Origin: Candidatus Sungbacteria bacterium RIFCSPLOWO2_01_FULL_54_21
GTDB taxonomy: Bacteria; Patescibacteriota; Minisyncoccia; Sungbacterales; HO2-52-23
Length of the DNA: 32,543 nt
Direction: 5' to 3'
NCBI GenBank assembly: GCA_001820725.1
Contig: MHQR01000009.1
Coordinates: 1 to 32,543 of the forward strand
A program made the position numbers and the translations under genes. Below are positions 8,904 through 16,763 of this stretch, one piece after another. Position 1 is the first letter of the stretch. Each line of letters begins with the position of its first letter. Under the pieces are notes generated by a model that saw only the letters and a program-made list of their open reading frames with translations, was not told the DNA's origin and did no database searches.

Positions 8904-9287
8904 CTACGGCTTGACCAGTTCCACCCGCACCGTGTCCGCTTCATAGTCCTCTTGGCTCCGCGACTTGGTCGCCATGGCGAGAAACACCGAATCCTCCAAA
9001 AACCGCATGGCATGGATCATCTGCGGCGGCGTAAACACCATGTCGCCTTGCTCCAGCACCGCGGTCTGTATTGCGCCGCCTTCCACCAGCTTCTCGGAGT
9101 ATTCCATCTTGCCCGCCAGCATATATGAATAGTGGGAGTCATGCTTATGATAATGGTTGGCCCGCACCGCTCCGGCGCCGGATGTAATCAAAAGGATACT
9201 CTTGATTGCGGTTCCATTGTCCAGAATTTTGGTGATCGCGCCGCGTACATCCGTAAATTCCGCCTTAATCCCCTTGGTGATATACAT
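8904..9287 (-). CDS. Cupin-fold protein (WxcM/sugar-epimerase-like)
   Basis: GAVRANHYHKHDSHYSYMLAGKMEYSE and GDMVFTPPQMIHAMRFLEDSVFLAM form a cupin double motif. Start taken as ATG at 9287; the track extends to a TTG at 9314. Confidence 0.75.
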   Translation of the reverse strand: MYITKGIKAEFTDVRGAITKILDNGTAIKSILLITSGAGAVRANHYHKHDSHYSYMLAGKMEYSEKLVEGGAIQTAVLEQGDMVFTPPQMIHAMRFLEDSVFLAMATKSRSQEDYEADTVRVELVKP

Positions 9288-9294
9288 AAAAAAG

Positions 9295-9317
9295 TGTTTG
9301 AAGTGGAACTTCAAACA
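9295..9317 (-). terminator. Perfect hairpin with U-tract between the Gfo/Idh/MocA and cupin genes
   Basis: Minus strand TGTTTGAAGT-TCC-ACTTCAAACA-CTTTTTTATG: 10-bp perfect stem, 3-nt loop, T6 directly before the cupin ATG. Confidence 0.6.
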
Positions 9318-9322
9318 GGAGG

Positions 9323-10318
9323 TTAGGATATAAGAACACGGCGCGTCGCATCCAGCAGGCGCATAACGCGCATGCCGTGGCTAATGCCGCTCGCGGGTTC
9401 CGTTCCCGTCCGCACGCAGGAAATAAAATGATCCAGCTGATTTCGTAGGGGCTCACGGGCGGCAACCGCAGGCGTCATGATTTCACTCGCGGAAAACGCC
9501 ATGAATGCCGAGGATGTGTCTTCACCATCGGGGATTGGATAGGGACGTAAAAAAAACTTCAACTTTTCTTCGCGCCGGTCGTCAAACACCGCCATGCCTC
9601 GGTCTCCGGCAATCGTGATGCGGCGGATTTTTTCAGGCGCAAACCATGATACCGTAATCGCCGCCGTAAGACCGTTTTCAAACGTGATCTGTGCGGACGC
9701 GAAGTCCTCTCGACCGGATTGCAAAAAATCAACGCTTCTGCCGGTTGCGTCCCTCACCGCCCCCGGAGAAAAAAGAAAGTCGATGATGGCGCATTCGTGC
9801 ACCGCCATTTCCCAAAAACACCCAATGCCCGGACGAATGGGGCCAAAAGAGAAATGCTCGGCATGCACATACCGTACGGCGCCCAAGAGACCCTCGTCCA
9901 TTTTTTGCTTCAATACCCGCACATAATCGTGATAGAGATACTGGTGCCCCACCATAAAAATTGTTTTGCTTTTTTCCGCGGCTTTGCGGATATCCTCCGC
10001 CTCTTCCATATTCATCGCCATGGGCTTTTCCACGAGCGCGTGTTTGCCTGCCGAGAGCGCCGCGAGAGCAAGCGCGTGATGCGTGGACGCGGGGGTCGCG
10101 ATCACCACGCAATCAATCGAGGAGTCGGAAAGCACATCATGAGCGTCGGTATAGCGGCGCACGTTCAGCGAAAGCAGAACGCCGCTTTCTCCTACCGCGC
10201 GGCCCGAACGATCCGCAACCGCCCGCAATACGGCCCCCGGCATATCCTGCAGGAGACGGACATAATGCTTCCCGAAATATCCCGCGCCGATCACGCCAAA
10301 AGCAAGCGGTGTTTTCAT
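9323..10318 (-). CDS. Gfo/Idh/MocA-family oxidoreductase
   Basis: MKTPLAFGVIGAGYFGKHYVRLLQDMPGAVLRAVADRS Rossmann start; CVVIATPASTHHALALAALSAGKHALVEKPMAMNMEEAEDI is diagnostic. ATGA overlap with the upstream gene supports start 10318. Confidence 0.92.
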   Translation of the reverse strand: MKTPLAFGVIGAGYFGKHYVRLLQDMPGAVLRAVADRSGRAVGESGVLLSLNVRRYTDAHDVLSDSSIDCVVIATPASTHHALALAALSAGKHALVEKPMAMNMEEAEDIRKAAEKSKTIFMVGHQYLYHDYVRVLKQKMDEGLLGAVRYVHAEHFSFGPIRPGIGCFWEMAVHECAIIDFLFSPGAVRDATGRSVDFLQSGREDFASAQITFENGLTAAITVSWFAPEKIRRITIAGDRGMAVFDDRREEKLKFFLRPYPIPDGEDTSSAFMAFSASEIMTPAVAAREPLRNQLDHFISCVRTGTEPASGISHGMRVMRLLDATRRVLIS

Positions 10319-11424
10319 ACTTCGGCCGTTCGACGACCGGGCGCTGCGGCGTCGCGAAACCATGACAGCGTGCGCGAGAGCCCATCGGCCAAACCAATCT
10401 GCGGCGCGTATCCTACATCGCGCCTGATCTTGGTCAGATCCGGACATCGCCTCCGCGGCTCGTCCGCCGGATATGTTTCCGGATACTGCACGAGCTCGGT
10501 TTTTACTTCATGGGGAAACAGCCCCGACACCATGTGCGCGAGCGTCATCATGCTCACTTCTTCCGTGTCCTGCCCCACATTATAAATCCCCCCTGCGGGA
10601 GCCGAGAGCAGAACTTTGAAAAATCCGGTTATGGCATCGCTGATATAGCAGAAGGTGCGCGTTTGCATCCCTTTGTCGTGCACCGGCAGAGATGCGCCCG
10701 CAAGACCACGATCCATAAAGGTAGGCACCACGCGGTAGTCGTTTGCCTTCATCCCCGGGCCGTAAACATTAAACGGCCGCACAATACGCACGGGTACGCC
10801 ATGGCGCTCGTGATATACCATGCATAGCGTTTCGGCGAGGCGCTTGGATTCATCATAGCATGCGCGGGGACCGATGGAAGACACGTTGCCGCGATACGTC
10901 TCGGGCGTGGGAATCGCAGAAGGATCCGGGTCGCCGTATATCTCGCTGGAACTGAAAAAGAGAAAGCTTTTGACCGGCGTCGCGCTGGTTCGCGCAAACT
11001 CCAGAAGGTTCTTGGCGCCCCCCACGGCCGATTCGATGGTTTCCAGGGGATACTGGCGATAATACACCGGAGACGCGAGTCCTGCGGCGTGAATGATGTA
11101 ATCGGGCGACGCGTCAATGGCAAGGGGTTGCGTCACGTCCCCGCGCACGAAGCGCACATGCCGGTCATACAAGTCGCCCGTCACGCTGTGCGTGGATCCG
11201 GTGATATAGTTGTCTATGACAACCACACGACATGGCGACCGCAGTACATTCCTGTTCAATACCGCAATCGCGCCGCACAGATACGACCCCAAAAAACCCG
11301 CTCCCCCGCTGATGAGGAGCGTTTTACCCGACAGGTGTCCTGCTTCGTCCCGGATTGCCGTTGTGATTCTTTCCAGATCTTCCGCAACAATGGGATGTAT
11401 CATAGAGGTCTTGCGCTTTCCCAA
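10315..11424 (-). CDS. NAD-dependent epimerase/dehydratase (UDP-glucuronate decarboxylase-like SDR)
   Basis: TLLISGGAGFLGSYLCGAI; YIIHAAGLASPVYYRQYPLETIESAVGGAKNLLEFAR; YDESKRLAETLCMVYHERHGVPVRIVRPFNVYGPGM (YxxxK motif). Possible start MIHPIV at 11403. Confidence 0.9.
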   Translation of the reverse strand: MGKRKTSMIHPIVAEDLERITTAIRDEAGHLSGKTLLISGGAGFLGSYLCGAIAVLNRNVLRSPCRVVVIDNYITGSTHSVTGDLYDRHVRFVRGDVTQPLAIDASPDYIIHAAGLASPVYYRQYPLETIESAVGGAKNLLEFARTSATPVKSFLFFSSSEIYGDPDPSAIPTPETYRGNVSSIGPRACYDESKRLAETLCMVYHERHGVPVRIVRPFNVYGPGMKANDYRVVPTFMDRGLAGASLPVHDKGMQTRTFCYISDAITGFFKVLLSAPAGGIYNVGQDTEEVSMMTLAHMVSGLFPHEVKTELVQYPETYPADEPRRRCPDLTKIRRDVGYAPQIGLADGLSRTLSWFRDAAAPGRRTAEV

Positions 11425-11440
11425 GAATATATCCCGACGC

Positions 11441-12139
11441 TCAAAAAGGCAAGAAGCGCCACTTCACGATCGTCCAAAGTATCTTGAAGCCGTGGTGCCA
11501 CCGTATTTTCTTGCCCGTCCCATAACTTCTTGGGTGATACGACACCGGCACATCCGTGATACGTTTTCCGCGCCGCAGAAGTTTGCAGATAAACTCATTG
11601 TCAAAATCAAAATCATCCGTTTGCACTTCAACGCTCCGCGCCGTCTCCGGGCGGAATACTTTGTAGCACGCCTCGTACTCGCGGGCGTTGTGCCCGTAGA
11701 GCCAGTTGGTGGTCTGCGTGATGACGTGATTGCCAAGCCAACTCAACCAATAGAGCGACTTGCGCCGCCGCGCGTCGCGCTTTGGCGGGATGCGCGCTCC
11801 CATCACCACGTCCGCCGCACCCGAGAGAATCGGCAAGAGCAACGCGGGATAATCCGCCGGATCATATTCCAAATCCGCGTCCTGCACGAGGATGATATCG
11901 CCGGTCGCGCGCCGAATGCCGCTTTTGACGGCGCCGCCCTTGCCGAGGTTGCGCTCGTGGATGACCGTGACGATGCCCGGGAGCCCTCCGATGATCTCGC
12001 GCGTGCGATCCGTTGAGCCGTCATCCACCACGATGATTTCTTTTTCCAGATCCAACGGTACGGCCGCGACGCGCCGTACGATTGTCTCAATCGTCCGCTC
12101 CTCGTTGTGCGCGGGGATCACTATGGAGAGCTTCTGCAT
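11441..12139 (-). CDS. Family 2 glycosyltransferase (DPM1-like)
   Basis: MQKLSIVIPAHNEERTIETIVRRV...IIVVDDGSTDRTREII...NLGKGGAVKSGIRRATGDIILVQDADLEYDPADYPALL. Confidence 0.93.
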   Translation of the reverse strand: MQKLSIVIPAHNEERTIETIVRRVAAVPLDLEKEIIVVDDGSTDRTREIIGGLPGIVTVIHERNLGKGGAVKSGIRRATGDIILVQDADLEYDPADYPALLLPILSGAADVVMGARIPPKRDARRRKSLYWLSWLGNHVITQTTNWLYGHNAREYEACYKVFRPETARSVEVQTDDFDFDNEFICKLLRRGKRITDVPVSYHPRSYGTGKKIRWHHGFKILWTIVKWRFLPF

Positions 12140-12144
12140 GCCGT

Positions 12145-13131
12145 CTATGCGTGAGAGCGCGAAAACGCTTCCCGCGTGTCCCAATTGGAAATCCATTCAC
12201 CGTTGACACGGCTTGCGAATCTGCCGCGATAGTAATCGCGATTGAGCATCTCCGTATGCGTCATCTCCCGCCGCGCGGAGCCATACATCATCCGCCACTC
12301 GGGGATCTCTTTTTCGATCGCCGCCATCTGCGCGTCACGGGGCATCGTGGCAAATACGCAGAGTTCTTTCAAAAGTTTCGGCGTGATGGATATGGGCCCG
12401 TCTTTTGTGGCATCCGCCGGCAGAATGGTAAAATGCCGCTCTACATAATCGGCGCCCAGCGCCAGCGCGGCCTTTGCCGCCGCGATGCCGTCCCGCGCAA
12501 CGAGCGTATGATCGGACCAGCCGACTTCCGGCGCAAGCGTACGAAGCCATGCCATGCGGGCGAGATTGGCCATCTCAAGCGTATTGGGATAGCTTGTCAC
12601 GCAGTGGAGCAGAGCAAAGCGTTTGCGGCGCTCCTGTAAGAACGCCGCCGTCTTTTCTATTTCGGGATCAAATGTCGCTCCGGTGGAGACGATCAGCGTA
12701 TCAAAGGAATCGGCAAGCTCGTCAATCATGGGAACGCTGGCGCAGTCATAGCTCGCCACCTTTACCATCCGCTCCGCGGGCCACGGCAATGACGCGGCGA
12801 GCGGGATGCGCCGCCGCGCGAATACCGTCATCATGGGTGTAGCACCTGTGCGCGTTACCTCTTCAACAAAAAATCGGTAATCGTCTTCCGTAAGATCCAA
12901 TACCGCGAGACGCGCCGCCTCGTCCGTGTATGGCCGCTTGATGGCCTTGCGCACGCCGTTGTCTTCTTCCGCGCCCTCGTCAAAACGCGAGCGATGCGTC
13001 AGGTCTTCGGAAAATATCATCTGCCCTTTGATGATGTCGGCGCCGTTCTCGCGAGCCGCATGAATCATATCCCGAAGCACGCTCCGGTCTCCGTTATGGT
13101 TTTGGCATACTTCAACGATGATTTTCGCCAT
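12145..13131 (-). CDS. neuB: N-acetylneuraminate synthase (NeuB) family protein lacking a recognisable SAF domain
   Basis: MAKIIVEVCQNHNGDRSVLRDMIHAARENGADIIKGQMI; IVSTGATFDPEIEKTAAFL; ALLHCVTSYPNTLEMANL; VGWSDHTLVARDGIAAAKAALALGADYVERHFTI. Short C-terminus. Confidence 0.88.
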   Translation of the reverse strand: MAKIIVEVCQNHNGDRSVLRDMIHAARENGADIIKGQMIFSEDLTHRSRFDEGAEEDNGVRKAIKRPYTDEAARLAVLDLTEDDYRFFVEEVTRTGATPMMTVFARRRIPLAASLPWPAERMVKVASYDCASVPMIDELADSFDTLIVSTGATFDPEIEKTAAFLQERRKRFALLHCVTSYPNTLEMANLARMAWLRTLAPEVGWSDHTLVARDGIAAAKAALALGADYVERHFTILPADATKDGPISITPKLLKELCVFATMPRDAQMAAIEKEIPEWRMMYGSARREMTHTEMLNRDYYRGRFASRVNGEWISNWDTREAFSRSHA

Positions 13132-13173
13132 GCTGCAAGGGTAAAAGGAATCATAGCGCCTGTCAACGCGCCG

Positions 13174-14322
13174 CTATGCGGTCATGAGGTCGGTGATGCG
13201 GCGCGCGGCATAGCTGTTGCCGTCCAGCGTGCCGAAGCGCGCGGCGAGCGCGGCGTTGAGCGCCGCGACGCGAGGGCGCAGACGCTCCGCATGGGCAAGA
13301 ATATCCGCGAGCGGCTGTCCGCGGTAGAGCACGCCCAATCCGAGTTTCTCCACACAGATATTGTTGAAATAAATTTCCGGATCATCGTGCGGATCATACG
13401 AGGGCGCCACAAGAGGGGTCATGGTCAGCTGGGACAGCCACACCGACCCCCAGCCGCTGCGCGCAAAGTGCAATCGGATGCGGGGGTTGGCGACTGCGCG
13501 GGGAGACAGCCATTCGCTACCCGGCACCGCGTCCGGATCATTGGCGTAGAGGCGCAAACCGAGCGCCTTGGCCTCTCGGTAGAGGCGTTCCAGTCCGGGA
13601 ATGCCGGTTACGGTAACATAAATGCCCTCGGGAATGTCTTCGTCGTGGGGCGCCGTCACATCAATGGTTGGCGGTATGGCCGTATCGCCGTCCGGATGCC
13701 TGCCTTCATCTTCTTGGTATGAAAACGTGCCGGGATGCGCGCGGCCGCGAAATACATAAGATTGCTCGACACCGCGCGCAAGCACTGCCGCGCGCCGAGC
13801 CAATTCCCTATCCAATGCGATCGCTTCTTGCGGAATCGTCCGAACTTTGTCCATGATCTCGGAAACGTATCCGAATGCTACCGCGTACACCGGCGCCACG
13901 CCGTAAGCAAGACGTCCTGCGCGACTAATTTCAATGACGATATCCGATCCCCTCACCGTCCGGGTATTTCCCCGCACATCCTCCACAGCGATCTCTCCCG
14001 ATAGATGCCGCCGAACTTCCCCGCTCAACGCGTCGTGGCGCTCCACCCACAGCCGCAATGCCTGCTCATAGGTATGCTCCCCGTAAAAAATGGTCCCCAG
14101 CATGCCACCGAGGCGCTTGTCCAACAGTACATTTTCCAAAGGAGCGTCCGCGAATGCTTCCCGCATGATGCGCCGCTGTTTCTCTCCATATACCCAAGGG
14201 ACGATGACGCCCAGTTCCGGCAGTCCCCTGACAGCACGTTCGCGATTGATCGCAAGCGCGAGTTCCGTCGTGCGCAGATACGGCCCGGTGCCGTACGCAA
14301 AGTTGGCGACAGCGTACTGCAT
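13174..14322 (-). CDS. Putative GT-B-fold glycosyltransferase
   Basis: C-terminal RIRLHFARSGWGSVWLSQLTMTPLVAPSYDPHDDPEIYFNNICVEKLGLGVLY resembles the GT1/GT28 acceptor-donor interface; position between NeuB and methyltransferase genes. Confidence 0.5.
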   Translation of the reverse strand: MQYAVANFAYGTGPYLRTTELALAINRERAVRGLPELGVIVPWVYGEKQRRIMREAFADAPLENVLLDKRLGGMLGTIFYGEHTYEQALRLWVERHDALSGEVRRHLSGEIAVEDVRGNTRTVRGSDIVIEISRAGRLAYGVAPVYAVAFGYVSEIMDKVRTIPQEAIALDRELARRAAVLARGVEQSYVFRGRAHPGTFSYQEDEGRHPDGDTAIPPTIDVTAPHDEDIPEGIYVTVTGIPGLERLYREAKALGLRLYANDPDAVPGSEWLSPRAVANPRIRLHFARSGWGSVWLSQLTMTPLVAPSYDPHDDPEIYFNNICVEKLGLGVLYRGQPLADILAHAERLRPRVAALNAALAARFGTLDGNSYAARRITDLMTA

Positions 14323-14328
14323 CGCATC

Positions 14329-15249
14329 TCACACAGACAACGGCTTTCGCGCGACCACCAACACATGCTGGCCCCACTTCTCGCTGCACATCCATGGATG
14401 CCGCCGCGGCCACAGAAGCCGGCGCAGGACGAGCACGCCGCTCCAAAGAAACACCAGCGCCCGCTCAATGGGCCGCGGCATGAGCGTGAAGGGAAACGCC
14501 GGAGAATATGAAAACGAAGGCACCGGAAAGATGCCTCCCTGATATTCAATACGGGCGCCAAGCGCCGTGAGCGCGGCGACATACGGCGACGACCCGTGAC
14601 TGCTGCGATAGAGCGATTTCTTTTCTTCCTTTCCGACACTGCGAACCATACCGATGCGTGCCAACACCCGATGGACTGCGGCGAGCCCCCGGTTTACGAA
14701 AGAGAAAAGCGTCTGCACGGAACGCTTTTCCGGCACGATAGTGGCGATGATGACGCCGCCGGGCTTGAGTACGCGCCATTGCTCGACGAGCGGCGCCCGA
14801 TAATCCTCAAAGTGCTCCAACAGACCGCAATGGACAACCGTATCAAAAAAGCCGTCCGGAAACGGCATGGCAAGGCAATCGGCGCAAACGAAACGCGCCG
14901 ACAAGCCGTTCTCGCGGAAAATGTCCTCGGCGACTCGTAGAATCTCGGCTGACGTATCCAAAAGGTACGCGTCAAAACCCGCGGCGGCAAAATAGCACGA
15001 AATGGACCCCCTGCCCGATCCGGGTTCCAGCGAGCGCGGGCCCAGCGCTTGCGCCGCGCCGAGAAACCGGCGGTATACCTCCCACTGATTCTTAAACGAC
15101 ATCATGATCTGGTTTGTCGGCGCGCCAACGGCATAATAATTCTGCCGCGCCTCGTGCGCGCGGATTTTCCAGCTGTCATCAAATGCGCCAATGGATCCCG
15201 TAACTCCTGTTTTGTCTTGGTGCATACAAAAAAATGCGTATGTCCGCAT
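14329..15249 (-). CDS. Class I SAM-dependent methyltransferase
   Basis: SLEPGSGRGSISCYFAAAGFDAYLLDTSAEILRVAEDIF...FPDGFFDTVVHCGLLEHFEDYRAPLVEQWRVLKPGGVIIATIVPEK. Confidence 0.88.
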   Translation of the reverse strand: MRTYAFFCMHQDKTGVTGSIGAFDDSWKIRAHEARQNYYAVGAPTNQIMMSFKNQWEVYRRFLGAAQALGPRSLEPGSGRGSISCYFAAAGFDAYLLDTSAEILRVAEDIFRENGLSARFVCADCLAMPFPDGFFDTVVHCGLLEHFEDYRAPLVEQWRVLKPGGVIIATIVPEKRSVQTLFSFVNRGLAAVHRVLARIGMVRSVGKEEKKSLYRSSHGSSPYVAALTALGARIEYQGGIFPVPSFSYSPAFPFTLMPRPIERALVFLWSGVLVLRRLLWPRRHPWMCSEKWGQHVLVVARKPLSV

Positions 15250-16019
15250 CAGTAGACGCCCGTGATCAGTTTCTTTAGCGGAGGCCGGCGGAAAGCCCGC
15301 GCCTCCATGGCGCGTGAGACGATTGTCTTTGCGTCCGCAAGGTCGCGGCGCGTGACGGGCGCCACGATGCCTATGCGCCGCAGAAAGTCATAACGCACCT
15401 TCCCCGGGAAGAGCAACGAATAGATAAAACAGGTGCTCATGCGCGTATCAATAAAAGCGCTGACCGGCCGTTCGCTGTCCTGCACGATCTTCAGGAAATC
15501 AAAATCAAAGGTGAGAGGCGTGCGCCCTGGATTGATCATAAAGTCGGGACCGTCCACAAACACCAGGTCGTATGCTCCTTTGGGCACATCCTTATAGCGC
15601 ACGCCGCGGAAAAATTCATACGTATCCTCCACCGCTTCGCTCAACACCATCTCCAGGCGGGAGTCGCTTTTGAGATGCGCCGGAAGGCACGCGAGCGCCG
15701 CTTCGTAATACGACGGGTTCTCTTCCATGGAGACCAAGCGCCACGGAGTACCATGTTCTTTCTCGTTTTCCATGAGTGCCCTCGCCAGCACGACGGTAGA
15801 GACGCCGGTGCCGCACTCGAGTATCTCGCGCGGCTTGTGCCTGCGTATCCATGTGTAGTGCGCCAGATAATCCGCGTATGTGCACCCCGTAGAGGGCGAG
15901 TGTGTGCGGTAGTCGGCGATGTCGCGGTATAGCACGGGGAATCGCTCGACAATCACGCGCTCCGCGCGCCGCTCAATCGCGTTTGAAAAATATTGTGCCA
16001 GTCGGTAGCGAAATTTCAT
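15249..16019 (-). CDS. Putative SAM-dependent methyltransferase-like protein (O-MTase/Methyltransf_24-like)
   Basis: PREILECGTGVSTVVLARALMEN...RLVSMEENPSYYEAALACLP...YDLVFVDGPDF. Confidence 0.7.
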   Translation of the reverse strand: MKFRYRLAQYFSNAIERRAERVIVERFPVLYRDIADYRTHSPSTGCTYADYLAHYTWIRRHKPREILECGTGVSTVVLARALMENEKEHGTPWRLVSMEENPSYYEAALACLPAHLKSDSRLEMVLSEAVEDTYEFFRGVRYKDVPKGAYDLVFVDGPDFMINPGRTPLTFDFDFLKIVQDSERPVSAFIDTRMSTCFIYSLLFPGKVRYDFLRRIGIVAPVTRRDLADAKTIVSRAMEARAFRRPPLKKLITGVY

Positions 16020-16031
16020 ACGCGCATCATA

Positions 16032-16757
16032 TCAGATACGCCGCCACGGCGCCACCCATGACCAATCCTTGTCCCGCATGAGCGCTTCAGCCAATATCCA
16101 GTCGCGCGGTGTATCAATATTCACCCATGTTGCCTCGGGCATGACGTACGGCCGGCACACACCGGCCTTGAAGCTCTGACGTGTGCGAAACACTTCCGTC
16201 CGCGCGGCATAGATAGAGCCGTTGCGGATATATATCTTTTGCGCGTCCTGGCGCCTGCCCATTTCCGGCAGAGTCGGGTCGCAATCCACGAGCCGGTCGT
16301 CTTTGATCAGCTTCATCCATTCGGGATTGATGCCCGTGCTTTCAACGACGCTCACCACCGCGTCCGCATCCGTTTCCATCAGTTTCCTGACGGCGCCGTC
16401 GATGTCCGCCGCAGTACGCAAAGGCGTCGTGGGCTGGAGAAGCACGACGGCATCATATCGCCGGCCGGTCCGATCTTCCATCGCCGCCAGCGCATGCGCT
16501 ACCACCGGCGGCGTTGGCGCGTCGTCCCCCGCCAAAGCCTCGGGGCGCTCAAGCGTTGCGGCGCCGTAAGCGGCCGCGGCCTCGAGGATCTCCGGATCGT
16601 CAGAGGTTACCACGACATCCGCGAGCGCGGCGCTCTCCAGCGCCGGCACGATGGAATAGGCAATCAGCGGCCGCCCGAGCAGGAGCTTGATGTTTTTACG
16701 GGGAATCCCTTTGGAGCCGCCGCGCGCCGGAATAACGCCGAGGACATGCATACACAA
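16032..16757 (-). CDS. neuA: Acylneuraminate cytidylyltransferase (NeuA/CMP-sugar synthetase) family
   Basis: VIPARGGSKGIPRKNIKLLLGRPLIAYSIVPAL; YDAVVLLQPTTPLRTAADIDGAV; RNGSIYAARTEVF; PEATWVNIDTPRDWILAEALM. Confidence 0.93.
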   Translation of the reverse strand: MCMHVLGVIPARGGSKGIPRKNIKLLLGRPLIAYSIVPALESAALADVVVTSDDPEILEAAAAYGAATLERPEALAGDDAPTPPVVAHALAAMEDRTGRRYDAVVLLQPTTPLRTAADIDGAVRKLMETDADAVVSVVESTGINPEWMKLIKDDRLVDCDPTLPEMGRRQDAQKIYIRNGSIYAARTEVFRTRQSFKAGVCRPYVMPEATWVNIDTPRDWILAEALMRDKDWSWVAPWRRI

Positions 16758-16763
16758 AAATCA

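Noticed and set aside
9719-10585. 288-aa plus-strand ORF
   Set aside because: Antisense shadow of conserved Gfo/Idh/MocA and SDR genes; no recognisable domain.
11210-12016. 268-aa plus-strand ORF
   Set aside because: Antisense to SDR and GT2 genes; no domain signal.
12994-13722. 242-aa plus-strand ORF
   Set aside because: Antisense to NeuB and the GT-B-like gene.
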